Both the position numbers and the translations under genes were made by a program. Shown here in pieces: positions 35,374 through 46,258 of a stretch of 64,000 bases of DNA (the first letter of the stretch is position 1; every line of letters starts with the position of its first letter). The notes below the pieces were generated by a model. That model searched no databases and was not told where the DNA came from. It saw only the letters and a list, made by a program, of their open reading frames with translations. Origin of the DNA: Kordiimonas aquimaris (lineage in GTDB: Bacteria > Pseudomonadota > Alphaproteobacteria > Sphingomonadales > Kordiimonadaceae); assembly GCF_025574485.1 (NCBI RefSeq), contig NZ_JAOBPO010000001.1:441501-505500 (forward strand), written 5' to 3'.

Positions 35374-36993
35374 ATGGAACCAAATTTATTACGAGCCATT
35401 AAGCGCGCTCATGGCCAGTTTCAAAACGACCGACCAGATGAAGCTGTTGAGAGTATTCGCGGCGTCGTTAAAGCCGCGCCGCTGGACAGTAAGCTTGTAA
35501 CAGCAGCAACAACGCTGCTCGTTGATAATAACCAACTAAATGCAGCCTATGATATTCTCTCAGGTTATTTCTCGGCAGGAGGGATGGATGTTGATGTTTT
35601 GGAATCCATGCTCATGCTGTCGATGCGCATGGAACAATATGGTGTATCAAAGAAAATTGGTGCCATTTTAATATCGCACAATTCAAATAATGAAAATTAC
35701 TATGTCAATTACTGCGCCAGCTTAATGCAGCTGGATGAACTGGACGAGGCAACAGCTCTCCTGCAATCGATATTGCCCCAGTTTCCCAAAAGTGTGCGCC
35801 TCTGGAATATACTTGGCACCATAATGATGATGCAGGGCAACCATGATCTGGCACGCCAATTCTGGTCTGAAGCTCACAAGCTGGACCCTAAAGACTTTCA
35901 GGTTGTCAGTAATCTGGCAAGTTTTTCTGTTGAAGGTGAAGAACAGAAGCATTGGTACAAGAAAGCAATGGCACTGGACCCTGAACACCCTCAACCTCAT
36001 TTGGGGTATGCACTTTGTCTGTTTAGAGATGGGAAGCTAAGCGAGGGCTACGAACACTATGAATATAGGCATCTCTTGCAGCAGGATAAAATCTCTGTCC
36101 AGACAATGAGTCCGGCCTGGAAAAATGAAGACCTGTCCGACAAGAGCATATTGGTGCAAGCTGAGCAGGGAATAGGCGATGAGATACTCTTTTCATTGTT
36201 GTTCAAAGAGCTGTGTAGGCGGGCACACACGGTATATATATCTTGTGATCCGCGGTTGGTGTCACTCTTTGAGCGGAGCTTTCCAGAAGCCTGCGTGGGC
36301 GCCTATCAAGATGCGGTGGACGGTATCTCACGTGTGCGTAATTTCCCTGCTGTTGAAGCCTCTGTAATTGATTACACGGTTCAAGCTGGCTCGCTCATGC
36401 GGTACCTATGGCCCGAAAGCGCGGCAATACCTGAACTCACGGCGCCTTACTTTGAGCCTGATCCGGTGTTGCGGGACACTTTTTTCAAGAAAACAGAACG
36501 AAAGGGAGCACGGCTTAAGGTCGGGGTTTCATGGCGAAGTGGTAAAGTTGGCCAAGGCAGAAGCAATGAATATGTAGATGTGGCTTTTTTTGAGCAGCTT
36601 ATCCAAATGGAAGGTGTTGACTTTTACGCCCTTCAGTATGGCATGACCAAAGAAGAACGCAGTTTTATTGACGCAAATATGCCTGACCTGCATGTGTTTG
36701 ATGATGTTGATTTAAAGCAGGATATTGAAGCTAACTTTGCGCTTATCGATGTGCTGGATGTCGTGATTGGGCCAGGTACAAGTACGCAAATGTTTGCAAT
36801 TACATCCAACAAACCAACGATTTATATAGCAGCGGAAAAGCCTTGGTGGTCTTTTTCTGGTGGTGGTGGTTTTTCAGCTGTTACTTGGGCACCTAATTGT
36901 ACGATTATATCGTCAGAAGACCCTGATGCAAAACAGCAGATTAAAGAGTATCTAACAACTTTTGACGCTGAGGCTCAAAACAAAAGCGGCTAA
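35374..36993 (+). CDS. TPR protein with glycosyltransferase-like C-terminal domain
   Basis: A 539-residue protein. Residues 1-230 are tetratricopeptide repeats (for example LWNILGTIMMMQGNHDLARQFWSEAHKLDP). The rest resembles the GT9/GT41-like domain that commonly follows TPRs: ILVQAEQGIGDEILFSLLF, LKVGVSWRSG, and the late segment DVVIGPGTSTQMFAI, where such enzymes bind the donor. No signal peptide. Such proteins often modify flagellins or other proteins; target unknown. A 213-base leader precedes it with no clear promoter. Confidence 0.75.
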   Translation: MEPNLLRAIKRAHGQFQNDRPDEAVESIRGVVKAAPLDSKLVTAATTLLVDNNQLNAAYDILSGYFSAGGMDVDVLESMLMLSMRMEQYGVSKKIGAILISHNSNNENYYVNYCASLMQLDELDEATALLQSILPQFPKSVRLWNILGTIMMMQGNHDLARQFWSEAHKLDPKDFQVVSNLASFSVEGEEQKHWYKKAMALDPEHPQPHLGYALCLFRDGKLSEGYEHYEYRHLLQQDKISVQTMSPAWKNEDLSDKSILVQAEQGIGDEILFSLLFKELCRRAHTVYISCDPRLVSLFERSFPEACVGAYQDAVDGISRVRNFPAVEASVIDYTVQAGSLMRYLWPESAAIPELTAPYFEPDPVLRDTFFKKTERKGARLKVGVSWRSGKVGQGRSNEYVDVAFFEQLIQMEGVDFYALQYGMTKEERSFIDANMPDLHVFDDVDLKQDIEANFALIDVLDVVIGPGTSTQMFAITSNKPTIYIAAEKPWWSFSGGGGFSAVTWAPNCTIISSEDPDAKQQIKEYLTTFDAEAQNKSG

Positions 36994-37020
36994 ACATTAT
37001 GTTCAGCCGCTTTTGTTTAT
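36982..37020 (+). terminator. Intrinsic terminator overlapping the TPR-glycosyltransferase stop
   Basis: AAAAGCGGCT pairs with AGCCGCTTTT around a 13-base centre that adds further partial pairing, followed by GTTT. The stem includes the last codons and stop of the gene. Confidence 0.8.
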
Positions 37021-37053
37021 GCTTATCAAGCAAATGGGTTATTGGCTTTCACC

Positions 37054-37680
37054 TTATTGTGCTGAAAGGTCCAGCTTAATTCGGCGTGTCCGGCCATGTT
37101 CTCCGGGAAACTCTTCAAAAATAGCTGCAGCCAGTAATGGCACCAATTCTGGCAAGCTGCGCTTGCGTGTGTCTGTTTCCGCTGTTGATTCAAACACCAT
37201 AGTGCCGTCCTGTTTACGAATTTCTATATGCAACTCGGCGCGGTAAATTGTGCGGGATGAGACGTTGCCACCCCCGAATCCACCAAAACCACCGTATCCG
37301 CCCCAGCCAAAGCCTGGGTGCCAAAATGGTCCACCAAACCCGCCGCCGAAGCCACCAAACCCGCCGCCAGCAAAATTACTGCGAATTTTTTCACGCCCAT
37401 CGTTAACCGCAACATCGAAGCTAACAATATAATCTGCTTCTCCGCCGTTTGCGCCAACAAAGCCTGAACGCTGCGCCGCGCGCACAATGTCATTTGCATA
37501 CTGCTTGAACGCTAGGCTGTCGCTGCGTTTTTCATCCAGCGGTGTCAGTGCTATTCTTGCGCCAGCAGGCGGCGTTTCACTGTGAAAACTTGTTACGTTG
37601 CTTTTGAAGCTGCTTGCGCATGCGCTCAAAACCAATGCCGCTACAACTATTGTGGCGGTTCTGAATATTTGTTGACTCAT
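37054..37680 (-). CDS. DUF4136 lipoprotein with a Gly/Phe-rich insert
   Basis: A 208-residue outer-envelope lipoprotein of the DUF4136 family. The lipobox reads LSAC with Cys at about residue 21, followed by the domain start. Residues about 103-140 form a Gly/Phe/Trp-rich low-complexity stretch (GGFGGFGGGFGGPFWHPGFG), between the two halves of the domain. The C-terminal part reads YRAELHIEIRKQDGTMVFESTAET. Function unknown. It lies downstream of trpS with 139 bases between. Confidence 0.85.
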   Translation of the reverse strand: MSQQIFRTATIVVAALVLSACASSFKSNVTSFHSETPPAGARIALTPLDEKRSDSLAFKQYANDIVRAAQRSGFVGANGGEADYIVSFDVAVNDGREKIRSNFAGGGFGGFGGGFGGPFWHPGFGWGGYGGFGGFGGGNVSSRTIYRAELHIEIRKQDGTMVFESTAETDTRKRSLPELVPLLAAAIFEEFPGEHGRTRRIKLDLSAQ

Positions 37681-37819
37681 TATACTACTTCCTATGCTTA
37701 CACATGTGCGCGCAGCAGCCCCAGCCGCGTACTCATCAGGGCACCATCAAGCATTACTGTAGCGATATCTATATGAACCGCAACTTAACAAACAGTCCTG
37801 ACACTATAGAAAATAACTA

Positions 37820-38833
37820 TCAGAGAAAGCCTACTGTGCTTTTTATCTCTGCTAGAATAGGCGCAGCAATTGCGGCTGCTCTTTCACCGCCTGATGCAAG
37901 CACACTATCGATATATCCGGGGTCTTTTTGTAGGCGCGCCATTTCTTCAGTAATAGGAGCAAGCTTGGCAGCGGCAACATCTGTTAGTGCCTTTTTAAAC
38001 TCTGCAAAACCCTGCCCTTCAAACTCTGCGCAAACAGCATCGCGGGATTGATCCATCAACGCGGCATAAATACCAACCAAATTCGCAGCTTCAGGTCTGC
38101 TGTCCAGGCCTTCGGCTGTTGCAGGTAAAGGCTCTGCATCTGTACGGGCTTTGCGGATTTTTTGCGCAATTGTGTCAGCATCATCGTTCAGATTGATACG
38201 GCTAAACTCGGAAGGGTCAGACTTGGACATTTTCTTCGAACCATCACGCAAGCTCATGATCCGGGCACCCTCGCCCATGATGATAGGTTCGGTAAGCGGG
38301 AAAAGCTCTTTGCCAAAGTCTGTATTGAATTTTTGAGCGATATCGCGTGTAAGCTCAAGATGCTGTTTCTGGTCATCGCCAACAGGTACATGAGTTGCTT
38401 TGTAAAGCAGAATATCTGCCGCCATCAGGTTTGGGTAAACATAAAGCCCGACGGAAGATTTCTCTTTGTTTTTACCGGCTTTATCTTTGAACTGCGTCAT
38501 GCGGTTTAACCAACCAAGGCGGGAAACACAGTTAAAAATCCAGGCGAGTTCTGCATGTCCGGCAACTTTGCTTTGATTGAACAAGATGGATTGTTCCGGA
38601 TTGACGCCTGCTGCCATATACGCTGCCGCTGCTTCGCGGGTTTGGCTTTGCAGTTCTGCCGGGTCTTGCCATACGGTAATGGCATGCATATCAACAACGC
38701 AGTATATGCACTCATAGTTGTCTTGAAGGCGAACCCAGTTTTTAAATGCGCCCAAGTAATTGCCAAGATGCATGTTGCCGGAAGGCTGTGCGCCGGAAAA
38801 AACACGGCCAGCAGTTTGTTGTTGGGTCGTCAC
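37820..38833 (-). CDS. trpS: Tryptophanyl-tRNA synthetase
   Basis: Class I enzyme that charges tRNA-Trp. The 337-residue product shows the HIGH-type motif [12 protein letters not shown] near the N-terminus and the KMSKS motif [11 protein letters not shown]. The start is a GTG with GGAG at a proper distance. It is the last gene in the mutS-glnD-murJ-trpS run, a conserved alphaproteobacterial order. It is separated from murJ by 104 bases that may carry its own promoter. Confidence 0.95.
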   Translation of the reverse strand: MTTQQQTAGRVFSGAQPSGNMHLGNYLGAFKNWVRLQDNYECIYCVVDMHAITVWQDPAELQSQTREAAAAYMAAGVNPEQSILFNQSKVAGHAELAWIFNCVSRLGWLNRMTQFKDKAGKNKEKSSVGLYVYPNLMAADILLYKATHVPVGDDQKQHLELTRDIAQKFNTDFGKELFPLTEPIIMGEGARIMSLRDGSKKMSKSDPSEFSRINLNDDADTIAQKIRKARTDAEPLPATAEGLDSRPEAANLVGIYAALMDQSRDAVCAEFEGQGFAEFKKALTDVAAAKLAPITEEMARLQKDPGYIDSVLASGGERAAAIAAPILAEIKSTVGFL

Positions 38834-38937
38834 AGGTCGTCTCCATATAGAAATGGTTGCGCAGGCTAGAAAGTAACTCTTGTGTTACGAAATACTCGCG
38901 CCTTATGGCAAGCGTTCTAGTGTTGGTCAAGCGAGGA

Positions 38938-40512
38938 TCAGTTTTTGCGGCTAACAGCTAACCGTATTTGCTTAAGGTTCAGTGCCCCCAATGCGAACGC
39001 ACTTGCAAAATAAAGTGTGCTGCCAAAGGCAACGAACCCTGCAAGTGTTGCGATGCGTTGCCAGTTGTCTGTCTCGAACAGGTGGTGCAGTGTTGTACCT
39101 GCATAAAAGAGCCCGGTCGCCATCACGGCAGAAGCAACGATATATTTGCCGCAATTGATCCATGTTTGTGTCTCAACATGAAAATGGCCACGTTTCAGTA
39201 AGCCACCGTATAGCAATATTATGTTGAGCCATGCCGCGATTGCTGTTGCTGCAGCTATGCCAGCATGAGCCATAAACTGGATGAGGACTAAGTTTAAAAC
39301 TAAATTGACGCTCAGTGATATGGTCGCATAAATCACAGGTGTTTTAGTGTCACCGCGTGCAAAATAGGCTGGTGTGAGCGTTTTCTGAATAACATATGCT
39401 GGCAAACCGATAGCATATGCAATTAAAGCAAAACTGGTCGCTTGTGTATCTGTAGCTGTGAAAGCGCCGCGTTCAAACAATGTAGCGATTAGTGGATAAG
39501 CAATCATACCAAGTGCTGTTGCGGCAGGAAGTGTGATTAGCAGGGAAAATTCAAGCGACCTATTTTGTTGTGCCACTGCGCCTTCATTGTCTCCTGCAGC
39601 CAAAAGCCGAGATATGCTTGGCAGCAAAACAGTACCTACAGCAATACCGATTACCCCGAGCGGAAGCTGTGCTAATCGGTCTGCCCAAAACAACCATGTA
39701 ACTGAACCTTCTGGCAGCAACCTTGCTGCTATGATGATATCAGCAAGCAGGTTGATTTGCATGATACCGGCACCAACAGCAGCAGGTGCCATGACGCGCA
39801 ATAATTGGCGGACATCTTCGCTTAGCTTTGGTTTGAGCAAGGTTACTTTGAGGCCGGCGCGTTTGGCCGCGCCGAACAGCAGCAGGAGTTGCAGCGCGCC
39901 TGAAATAGATACGGCTCCAGCCAGATAGCGGGCTGTTTCAATGTCGCTGCTATTGAAAAACAAAAGCGATAAAATCATGACAATATTTAACAATACGGGT
40001 GCAAATGCGGCAGCCGCGAACCGCTCCACAGCATTAAGCATACCAGCAAAGAATGACACCAACGATATCAGCAATAAGTAAGGAAAAGTGTAACGCCCGA
40101 GCTCGACAACTAGGTTAAACTTTTCTGCGCCTGCGGCGCCTTCATCAGTGAAGCCGCCCGTCAGACCAAACATAACAGGCACCATTGCGACTTCCATAAT
40201 CAACAGCATCACGATCAACACAGGTAGTAGCCAGCCCAATACCCTACTGGCAAATGCCTCTGCAGCCTTTTGGCTTTCGGGTGTAATTTCTTTACCCAAT
40301 GCTTTTGAAAATAATGGCACAAAACCAACAGAGAAAGCGCCTTCAGCGAACAGGCGACGGAAAAAATTAGGTAGCTTGAACGCAATGACGAAAGCATCCG
40401 AGGCCATGCCAACACCCAGATAGCGGGCCATCATCAAATCGCGAACAAGTCCAAATATACGGCTTAGAAGTGTGAAACCACTGACAGTGAGTATCTTTCG
40501 GATCAGGCTCAT
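38938..40512 (-). CDS. murJ: Lipid II flippase MurJ
   Basis: Inner-membrane flippase that moves lipid II to the periplasm for peptidoglycan synthesis. The 524-residue protein has about 14 hydrophobic helices. The N-terminus VSGFTLLSRIFGLVRDLMMARYLG and the following FKLPNFFRRLFAEGAFSVGFVP match MurJ, with its conserved central-cavity arginines. It overlaps glnD by four bases, so translation is coupled. Confidence 0.96.
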   Translation of the reverse strand: MSLIRKILTVSGFTLLSRIFGLVRDLMMARYLGVGMASDAFVIAFKLPNFFRRLFAEGAFSVGFVPLFSKALGKEITPESQKAAEAFASRVLGWLLPVLIVMLLIMEVAMVPVMFGLTGGFTDEGAAGAEKFNLVVELGRYTFPYLLLISLVSFFAGMLNAVERFAAAAFAPVLLNIVMILSLLFFNSSDIETARYLAGAVSISGALQLLLLFGAAKRAGLKVTLLKPKLSEDVRQLLRVMAPAAVGAGIMQINLLADIIIAARLLPEGSVTWLFWADRLAQLPLGVIGIAVGTVLLPSISRLLAAGDNEGAVAQQNRSLEFSLLITLPAATALGMIAYPLIATLFERGAFTATDTQATSFALIAYAIGLPAYVIQKTLTPAYFARGDTKTPVIYATISLSVNLVLNLVLIQFMAHAGIAAATAIAAWLNIILLYGGLLKRGHFHVETQTWINCGKYIVASAVMATGLFYAGTTLHHLFETDNWQRIATLAGFVAFGSTLYFASAFALGALNLKQIRLAVSRKN

Positions 40513-43286
40513 GCGGCACTTCCTGTTTGCTGGGAAGTTGTTTTTTTCTTAGGCTTAGGCGCACCAAAAATTGGTTCACCGCGTACGGCACGAAGAAGTT
40601 TTTCTTCAACGTTGCGCATGCGCACTTTGTTGGTAATTTTTCCTCCAAGCAAATCCTGGACGTAAAACACATCAACGGCGCGCTCACCGTATGTTGCCAC
40701 ATGTGCCGAGATAATAGATATCTTTAGCCCGTATAGGGCATATGTGAGATCATATAAAAGGCCGGGCCTGTCTTTGGCGTTGATCTCAATAACAGTAGAC
40801 CTGCCGGAAGCCTTGTTATCTATTAATACGGCTGGTGCAACCTTGAAAGCACTGTCTTTGTTGCCAAAAATGCGCTTTTTGCCAAGCCGTTGTTTTGGTC
40901 GTGTTTTACCTCTAAGGGTTTCCAGAATAGAATGTTCAAGGGCCGCAATTTGATGGGAGCCATCAAGTGTTTCGCCGTTCATATCCTGAACTATGAAGTT
41001 ATCCATCGCCATACCATCGCGGGATGTGTGAATTTTAGCACTCATGACACTGGCGCTTGCAACACCGAGTGCACCAACAATGCGAGCGATTAAGCCCGGA
41101 TGATCCTGTACATATAGCGCGACGTTGGTCATTGATTGTTGTTCTTCAACGCGAACGGCTATGCCGATAGGCTGTTCAGCCTTGTCGGTGTCTGCCATCA
41201 AGTGTGCGTTTTGCAGTAGTGTGTCATCATCTTCCGCGATCCAGTAAGCATCGCCCATGCGCGCCTGATGTTTTTTTATTGTCGCATGGGACCAGCCGCC
41301 CAGAGACGTTGCCAGCGTTTCTTTCTTGTATTTTACACGTTCATTGCGGCCAATGGTGGCGTGCCCTGCCATTAATACACTCTCTGCTGCATAATAAAGT
41401 TCGCGCAGCAGTTGTCCTTTCCATCCGTTCCAGACGCCAGGGCCAACGGCGCGGATATCAACGACAGTTAGCAGTAACAGTAGCCTTAACCGCTCCGGGC
41501 TTTTAACAATATCGCAGAAATCCTGAATGGTTTTGGGGTCTGACAGATCGCGTTTGAAAGCCGTGTTGCTCATCAGCAGGTGCCAACGTACCAGCCACGC
41601 TACAGTTTCTGTTTCAGGCGCCTTAAGGCCCAAACGCGGGCATATGCGCTCAGCTACTTCTGCACCAAGCAGCGAGTGATCGCCGCCGCGACCTTTGGCA
41701 ATGTCATGCAAGAGCACCGCCACATATAACACGTTGCGGGACAATACTTTTTGAATGACATCTGTAGATAAAGGGTGATCATCTGCCAGCGTGCCCGCTT
41801 CAATTTTTGATATTAAACCAATGGCGCGGATTGTGTGTTCATCTACGGTGTAGTGATGGTACATATCGTACTGCATCTGGGCGACGACGCGCCCAAAATC
41901 TGGCAAAAACCGACCAAAAACACCAGCTTCGTTCATACGGCGCAAGTTGATCTCGCCGTCTTTCGTTGATGTTAATACTTCAAGAAAGTAACGATTGGCT
42001 TCTGGGTCTGTGCGTACGCTGCGTGTTATCTTCGAAAGGTTTTGTTTTATAAGGCGTAATGTCGCTGGGTGAATATCCAGATTTTTGTGATCAGCAACGG
42101 CAAAAATTTTCATCATCAAGCCGGGGTTTTCAGCAAAGTCGCTTTCATTTAGGGCGACCAAGCGCCCGCTTTCTATGCCAAATCCACGCAGCTTCTTTGT
42201 TGGTCGTAGCAATGAGAAAAAGGATTTCTGCTCACGTGCTTCCAGCACAGCACAAAATATTCTTGTCAAATCGCCAACCTGTTTGGCGACAAGAAAATAG
42301 TGTTTCATGAATCGTTCGACGCCGCGTGCAGAAGGCCGGTCTTTGTATTGAAGTGCCTCTGATAGCCGCCGTTGCATGTCAAAGGTTAAGCGTTCATCTG
42401 CACGGTTGGACAGGAAATGGATAGCGACCCTAACGGTCCACAGGAACGACTCAGACTTCTGAAATTGTCGGTTTTCAGCTGGTGTTAATATATTGGGTTG
42501 GTTGGTATTTGCGCGGTTGATGCCGTATAGGTGCCGGGCAATCCACCACAGGGTTTGCAGGTCACGCAAGCCGCCTTTGCCGTCTTTAATGTTAGGCTCC
42601 ACCACATAACGGGTGTTGCCCATCTTTGTATGCCGTAAGTCACGCTCTTCGAGCTTTTGTTCGATAAACTTTTGACTGCTGCCAGAGACAACGCGTTTAT
42701 AGAACCGAGCTGCTGCCTTTTTAAACAACGTAGCATCACCCCATATATAGCGCGATTCAAGCAAAGACGTTTGGATTGTAAGGTCTTCTTTGGCGAGATG
42801 GACACATTCGTTGGGTGTGCGCGTGGCATGACCAACTTTCAAGCCCAAATCCCATAAGGTATAGAGCATATATTCAGCGACATTTTCTGCCCATGGGTTT
42901 GCTTTGTATGGGATGAGAAACAGCAGATCGATGTCTGAGAAGGGTGCCAGTTCACCGCGACCGTATCCGCCGGTTGCTACCAGGCACAACCTTTCGCCTG
43001 AAGTGGGGTTAGCAAGTGGATAGACATGTTCTGTGACAAAGTCATAGAGTGTGCGCATTAACTGATCCATCAGGTAAGATAGCGTGTGGGCACATACGAT
43101 GCCTTTGTCACCATCCTCAAAAAAGCGCCGTTTTACCTCATCCCAACCAGCTTGATGAGCTTGCTTCAATTCCTGTACAAGAAGCCCTTGCCACTTATCG
43201 TGTGCTTCATGCATAGCAATATTGTTAAGCGTTATAGAAAGCGCTTTACGATTAATGACGGCAAGTTTTTTGCGTACAGTATGCAT
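40509..43286 (-). CDS. glnD: Bifunctional uridylyltransferase/uridylyl-removing enzyme GlnD
   Basis: The main nitrogen sensor: it adds or removes UMP on PII proteins in response to glutamine. The 925-residue product has the nucleotidyltransferase motif GGYGRGELAPFSDIDLLFL (106-124, with the two metal Asp at 118 and 120), an HD domain with LLHDIAKGRGGDHS around residue 510, and two C-terminal ACT domains (near VALYVQDHPGLIARI and EINAKDRPGLLYDL) that bind glutamine. It sits between mutS and murJ, the usual alphaproteobacterial place. Confidence 0.96.
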   Translation of the reverse strand: MHTVRKKLAVINRKALSITLNNIAMHEAHDKWQGLLVQELKQAHQAGWDEVKRRFFEDGDKGIVCAHTLSYLMDQLMRTLYDFVTEHVYPLANPTSGERLCLVATGGYGRGELAPFSDIDLLFLIPYKANPWAENVAEYMLYTLWDLGLKVGHATRTPNECVHLAKEDLTIQTSLLESRYIWGDATLFKKAAARFYKRVVSGSSQKFIEQKLEERDLRHTKMGNTRYVVEPNIKDGKGGLRDLQTLWWIARHLYGINRANTNQPNILTPAENRQFQKSESFLWTVRVAIHFLSNRADERLTFDMQRRLSEALQYKDRPSARGVERFMKHYFLVAKQVGDLTRIFCAVLEAREQKSFFSLLRPTKKLRGFGIESGRLVALNESDFAENPGLMMKIFAVADHKNLDIHPATLRLIKQNLSKITRSVRTDPEANRYFLEVLTSTKDGEINLRRMNEAGVFGRFLPDFGRVVAQMQYDMYHHYTVDEHTIRAIGLISKIEAGTLADDHPLSTDVIQKVLSRNVLYVAVLLHDIAKGRGGDHSLLGAEVAERICPRLGLKAPETETVAWLVRWHLLMSNTAFKRDLSDPKTIQDFCDIVKSPERLRLLLLLTVVDIRAVGPGVWNGWKGQLLRELYYAAESVLMAGHATIGRNERVKYKKETLATSLGGWSHATIKKHQARMGDAYWIAEDDDTLLQNAHLMADTDKAEQPIGIAVRVEEQQSMTNVALYVQDHPGLIARIVGALGVASASVMSAKIHTSRDGMAMDNFIVQDMNGETLDGSHQIAALEHSILETLRGKTRPKQRLGKKRIFGNKDSAFKVAPAVLIDNKASGRSTVIEINAKDRPGLLYDLTYALYGLKISIISAHVATYGERAVDVFYVQDLLGGKITNKVRMRNVEEKLLRAVRGEPIFGAPKPKKKTTSQQTGSAA

Positions 43287-43313
43287 GGTTAGTAGGCTCT
43301 CTCGCCTGTTAGG

Positions 43314-46085
43314 TTATTCAGCTTCAAGGTCTTTCAATTCGTAAAGTAGATCAAGCGCCTGCCGCGGCGACAGTTCATCGATGTTAATCTCCGCCAGTCT
43401 GCTCTCAACAGCGCTTTCTTCCACAGCCGCTGGTGCGCTATATGCCGTGGGTGATGATTGAAAAAGGGGAAGGTCATGAACCAGGCGCTCTGGGCCACTG
43501 CTTTTGTCCGAGGTTTCAAGGTGATCAAGCACTTGTCTGGCGCGTCCAACAACTGCTGCGGGTAACCCTGCAAGTTTGGCAACCTGTATGCCGTATGATC
43601 GATCTGCAGCACCTGAAGCAACCTCATGCAAGAACACAACTTCGCCTTTCCATTCACGCACCTTCATTGATCGCAGCGACACACCGTCCAGTGTTTCTTT
43701 AAGGGCTGTGAGTTCATGATAGTGGGTGGCAAAAAGAGCCCGAGACTGATTGATATCATGCAAATGCTCTACAGCAGCCCAGGCAATCGAGAGGCCATCG
43801 TATGTTGCTGTGCCGCGACCAATTTCGTCTAGAATCACAAGTGATTTTGGCCCTGCCTGATTAAGAATGGCCGCGGTTTCAACCATCTCAACCATAAAGG
43901 TGGACCGACCGTGCGCAAGGTCGTCTGAGGCCCCAACACGGCTAAATAGTCGGTCTACAACGCCAACGGTTGCAGACTTGGCTGGCACAAAACAACCCAT
44001 TTGAGCAAGTACAGCAATAAGAGCATTTTGTCGCAAGAATGTACTTTTACCTGCCATGTTAGGGCCAGTGATCAACCAAAGGCGCTCGTCAGTATCCAGA
44101 TTACAATCATTTGCAATGAAATTGGCGCTCGTTGTTTTTGCAAGCGCCTGCTCAACGACCAAATGCCGCCCGCCAACAATATCGAATGCTGTGCTGTCAT
44201 CAACGTCAGGGCGGACCAAGTTACATTCTTCTGCAAGAAGCGAAACTGCGGCTGTAACATCGAGCACAGCGAGCGCATCGGCTGTAACGGATATGGTGCC
44301 AGCAGATGCCATAACCTTATTGTTTAGAGCGCTGAATATTTCTTGTTCAAGCGCAAGTGCACGGTCGCCGGCTTCAGATATTTTGCCGGCAAAGCGTGAT
44401 AGCTCTGACGATGAAAAGCGAACAGCGTTTGCTAGTGTTTGTCTGTGAATGAATGTTTCGTTCAGCGGCGGGGACATAAGTTTTTCGGCATGCTTGGCGC
44501 TGACATCCACATGATAGCCAAGCACGTTATTATGCTTGATCTTTAGGGCATTAATGCCGGTAAGCTTTTGATAGTCTCCCTCAAGGCCCGCGATCAGCCG
44601 TCTGCTTTGATCACGGAGCACTCTAAATTCGTCGAGGGCGGTATTATAGCCTTCTCTGACAAAACCACCATCGCGTGCCAAAAGCGGCGGTTCGTCCACC
44701 AGTGCCTTTTCAAGCTCTGCCACTAATTCAGTATGATCACCCAGGTCGTCGATTGCATCTTCAATGCGCATGGGTGTTTCATCAAGCGTGCCGGCTTTGG
44801 CCGACAGTTGCACTTTGGCACGCTTGGCGGCTTTCAGGCCGTTCATCACCGCTGCAATATCGCGCGGGCCGCCGCGGCCCAGCGACAAGCGCATCATGGC
44901 GCGTTCAATATCGGGCGTTGCCTTTAGGGTGTTACGTAGATCATCGCGTAGACTGCGCAAATCAAGCAAGTATGAAACACTATCAAGTCGCTCACTGATG
45001 CGCACAGGGTCAGTAAGCGGTGCAGAAAGTTGTTTTGCAAGCAACCGCGCTCCCGCTCCTGTGATTGTGCGGTCTATGGTAGACAGAAGGCTGCCTGTTG
45101 TTTCACCGGTTTGTGTTTTGGTTAGTTCAAGGCTGCGCCGTGTCGCGGCATCAATCATCATGGTGCCATCAGCGGACATGCGTTTTGGCGGATACAGCCT
45201 TGGCAGTTTGCCTTTTTGGGTGTCTTCCAGATAATCAACAAGAGCGCCTGCTGCCGCCAGGTCTGCGCGGCTCATGTTGCCAAACCCATCAAGGGTAGAC
45301 ACATCATAAAGCGCTTCAAGTCGTTTGCGACCACTGCTGCTATCAAATAGGTGTGCAGGCATTGTGCTAACGGTTGAACGCCAGTCAAATAATGCGGCGG
45401 TTATCGTTTCGTCGTCCATCGCCGTGTCTGCGACAAGCAGTTCGCCGGGTTGTAGGCGCGCTAAGTCTGCATCCAGTCGCCCGATTTTGGTTGGCAGGAT
45501 GAAAAATTCACCGGTGGAAATATCGGCAACAGCAAGTGAAATATCTCTTTGTGCACGACCCAGCGCCACAAGATAATTATGACTGCGCGGGTTCAGCAGG
45601 TTATCTTCCGTTAGTGTGCCCGGCGTTACCAGACGGACAACTTCGCGGCGAACTACAGATTTGGCGCCGCGGCTCTTTGCTGCAGCTGGGTCTTCTGTCT
45701 GCTCGCAAACGGCAACTTTGAAGCCGCTTTTTATTAGTCGTGATAAATAATTTTCCGATGCATGTACCGGAACACCGGCCATTGGGATGTCTTCACCGCT
45801 TATTTTGCCGCGTTTTGTCAGTGTTATATCAAGCGCTTTTGATGCTTGCTCGGCATCCTCAAAGAACAGCTCGTAAAAATCACCCATACGATAAAACAGC
45901 AAACTATCAGGATGAGCAGCCTTTATTTCCAGATATTGAGCCATCATGGGCGTGACGCCGGGTTCTTTAAGTGCTTTTAGCCACTTGTTAGGCTGCGCAT
46001 TTTCCGCATTGCCGTTTTCATTGGCTAGTTGCACAGTATCACTGGTGTCAGTTGGTGCTTCTTTTTCTAATGCCTCAGCCGCCAA
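43314..46085 (-). CDS. mutS: DNA mismatch repair protein MutS
   Basis: Recognises mismatches and starts repair with MutL. The 923-residue product has the mismatch-binding motif [15 protein letters not shown] near residue 65, the Walker [14 protein letters not shown], and the Walker [20 protein letters not shown]. The start is a TTG with CGGGGA about ten bases upstream; the first 30 residues are low-complexity and acidic before the conserved [11 protein letters not shown]. It heads the minus-strand run to glnD, murJ and trpS. Confidence 0.95.
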   Translation of the reverse strand: MAAEALEKEAPTDTSDTVQLANENGNAENAQPNKWLKALKEPGVTPMMAQYLEIKAAHPDSLLFYRMGDFYELFFEDAEQASKALDITLTKRGKISGEDIPMAGVPVHASENYLSRLIKSGFKVAVCEQTEDPAAAKSRGAKSVVRREVVRLVTPGTLTEDNLLNPRSHNYLVALGRAQRDISLAVADISTGEFFILPTKIGRLDADLARLQPGELLVADTAMDDETITAALFDWRSTVSTMPAHLFDSSSGRKRLEALYDVSTLDGFGNMSRADLAAAGALVDYLEDTQKGKLPRLYPPKRMSADGTMMIDAATRRSLELTKTQTGETTGSLLSTIDRTITGAGARLLAKQLSAPLTDPVRISERLDSVSYLLDLRSLRDDLRNTLKATPDIERAMMRLSLGRGGPRDIAAVMNGLKAAKRAKVQLSAKAGTLDETPMRIEDAIDDLGDHTELVAELEKALVDEPPLLARDGGFVREGYNTALDEFRVLRDQSRRLIAGLEGDYQKLTGINALKIKHNNVLGYHVDVSAKHAEKLMSPPLNETFIHRQTLANAVRFSSSELSRFAGKISEAGDRALALEQEIFSALNNKVMASAGTISVTADALAVLDVTAAVSLLAEECNLVRPDVDDSTAFDIVGGRHLVVEQALAKTTSANFIANDCNLDTDERLWLITGPNMAGKSTFLRQNALIAVLAQMGCFVPAKSATVGVVDRLFSRVGASDDLAHGRSTFMVEMVETAAILNQAGPKSLVILDEIGRGTATYDGLSIAWAAVEHLHDINQSRALFATHYHELTALKETLDGVSLRSMKVREWKGEVVFLHEVASGAADRSYGIQVAKLAGLPAAVVGRARQVLDHLETSDKSSGPERLVHDLPLFQSSPTAYSAPAAVEESAVESRLAEINIDELSPRQALDLLYELKDLEAE

Positions 46086-46258
46086 GGTGTTGGTCCCCGT
46101 TTAAATAGATTAAAGTCGTCTTTAGAAATTCAGTTTAATTTGAGTTTAAATTGTCTTTGGCTTTATGCCATAGTAAACGCCGTATTGCTCGTTGCAGAGA
46201 TAACAGTCTTTTAGAGCATTCCGGCACATGCTGCCAAGTAGAACATCAGGGGATACAT

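Noticed and set aside
41035-41043. TTAGCACTC, a CIRCE half-site
   Set aside because: It lies inside glnD and has no GAGTGCTAA partner nine bases away; the nearest GAGTGC is too far.
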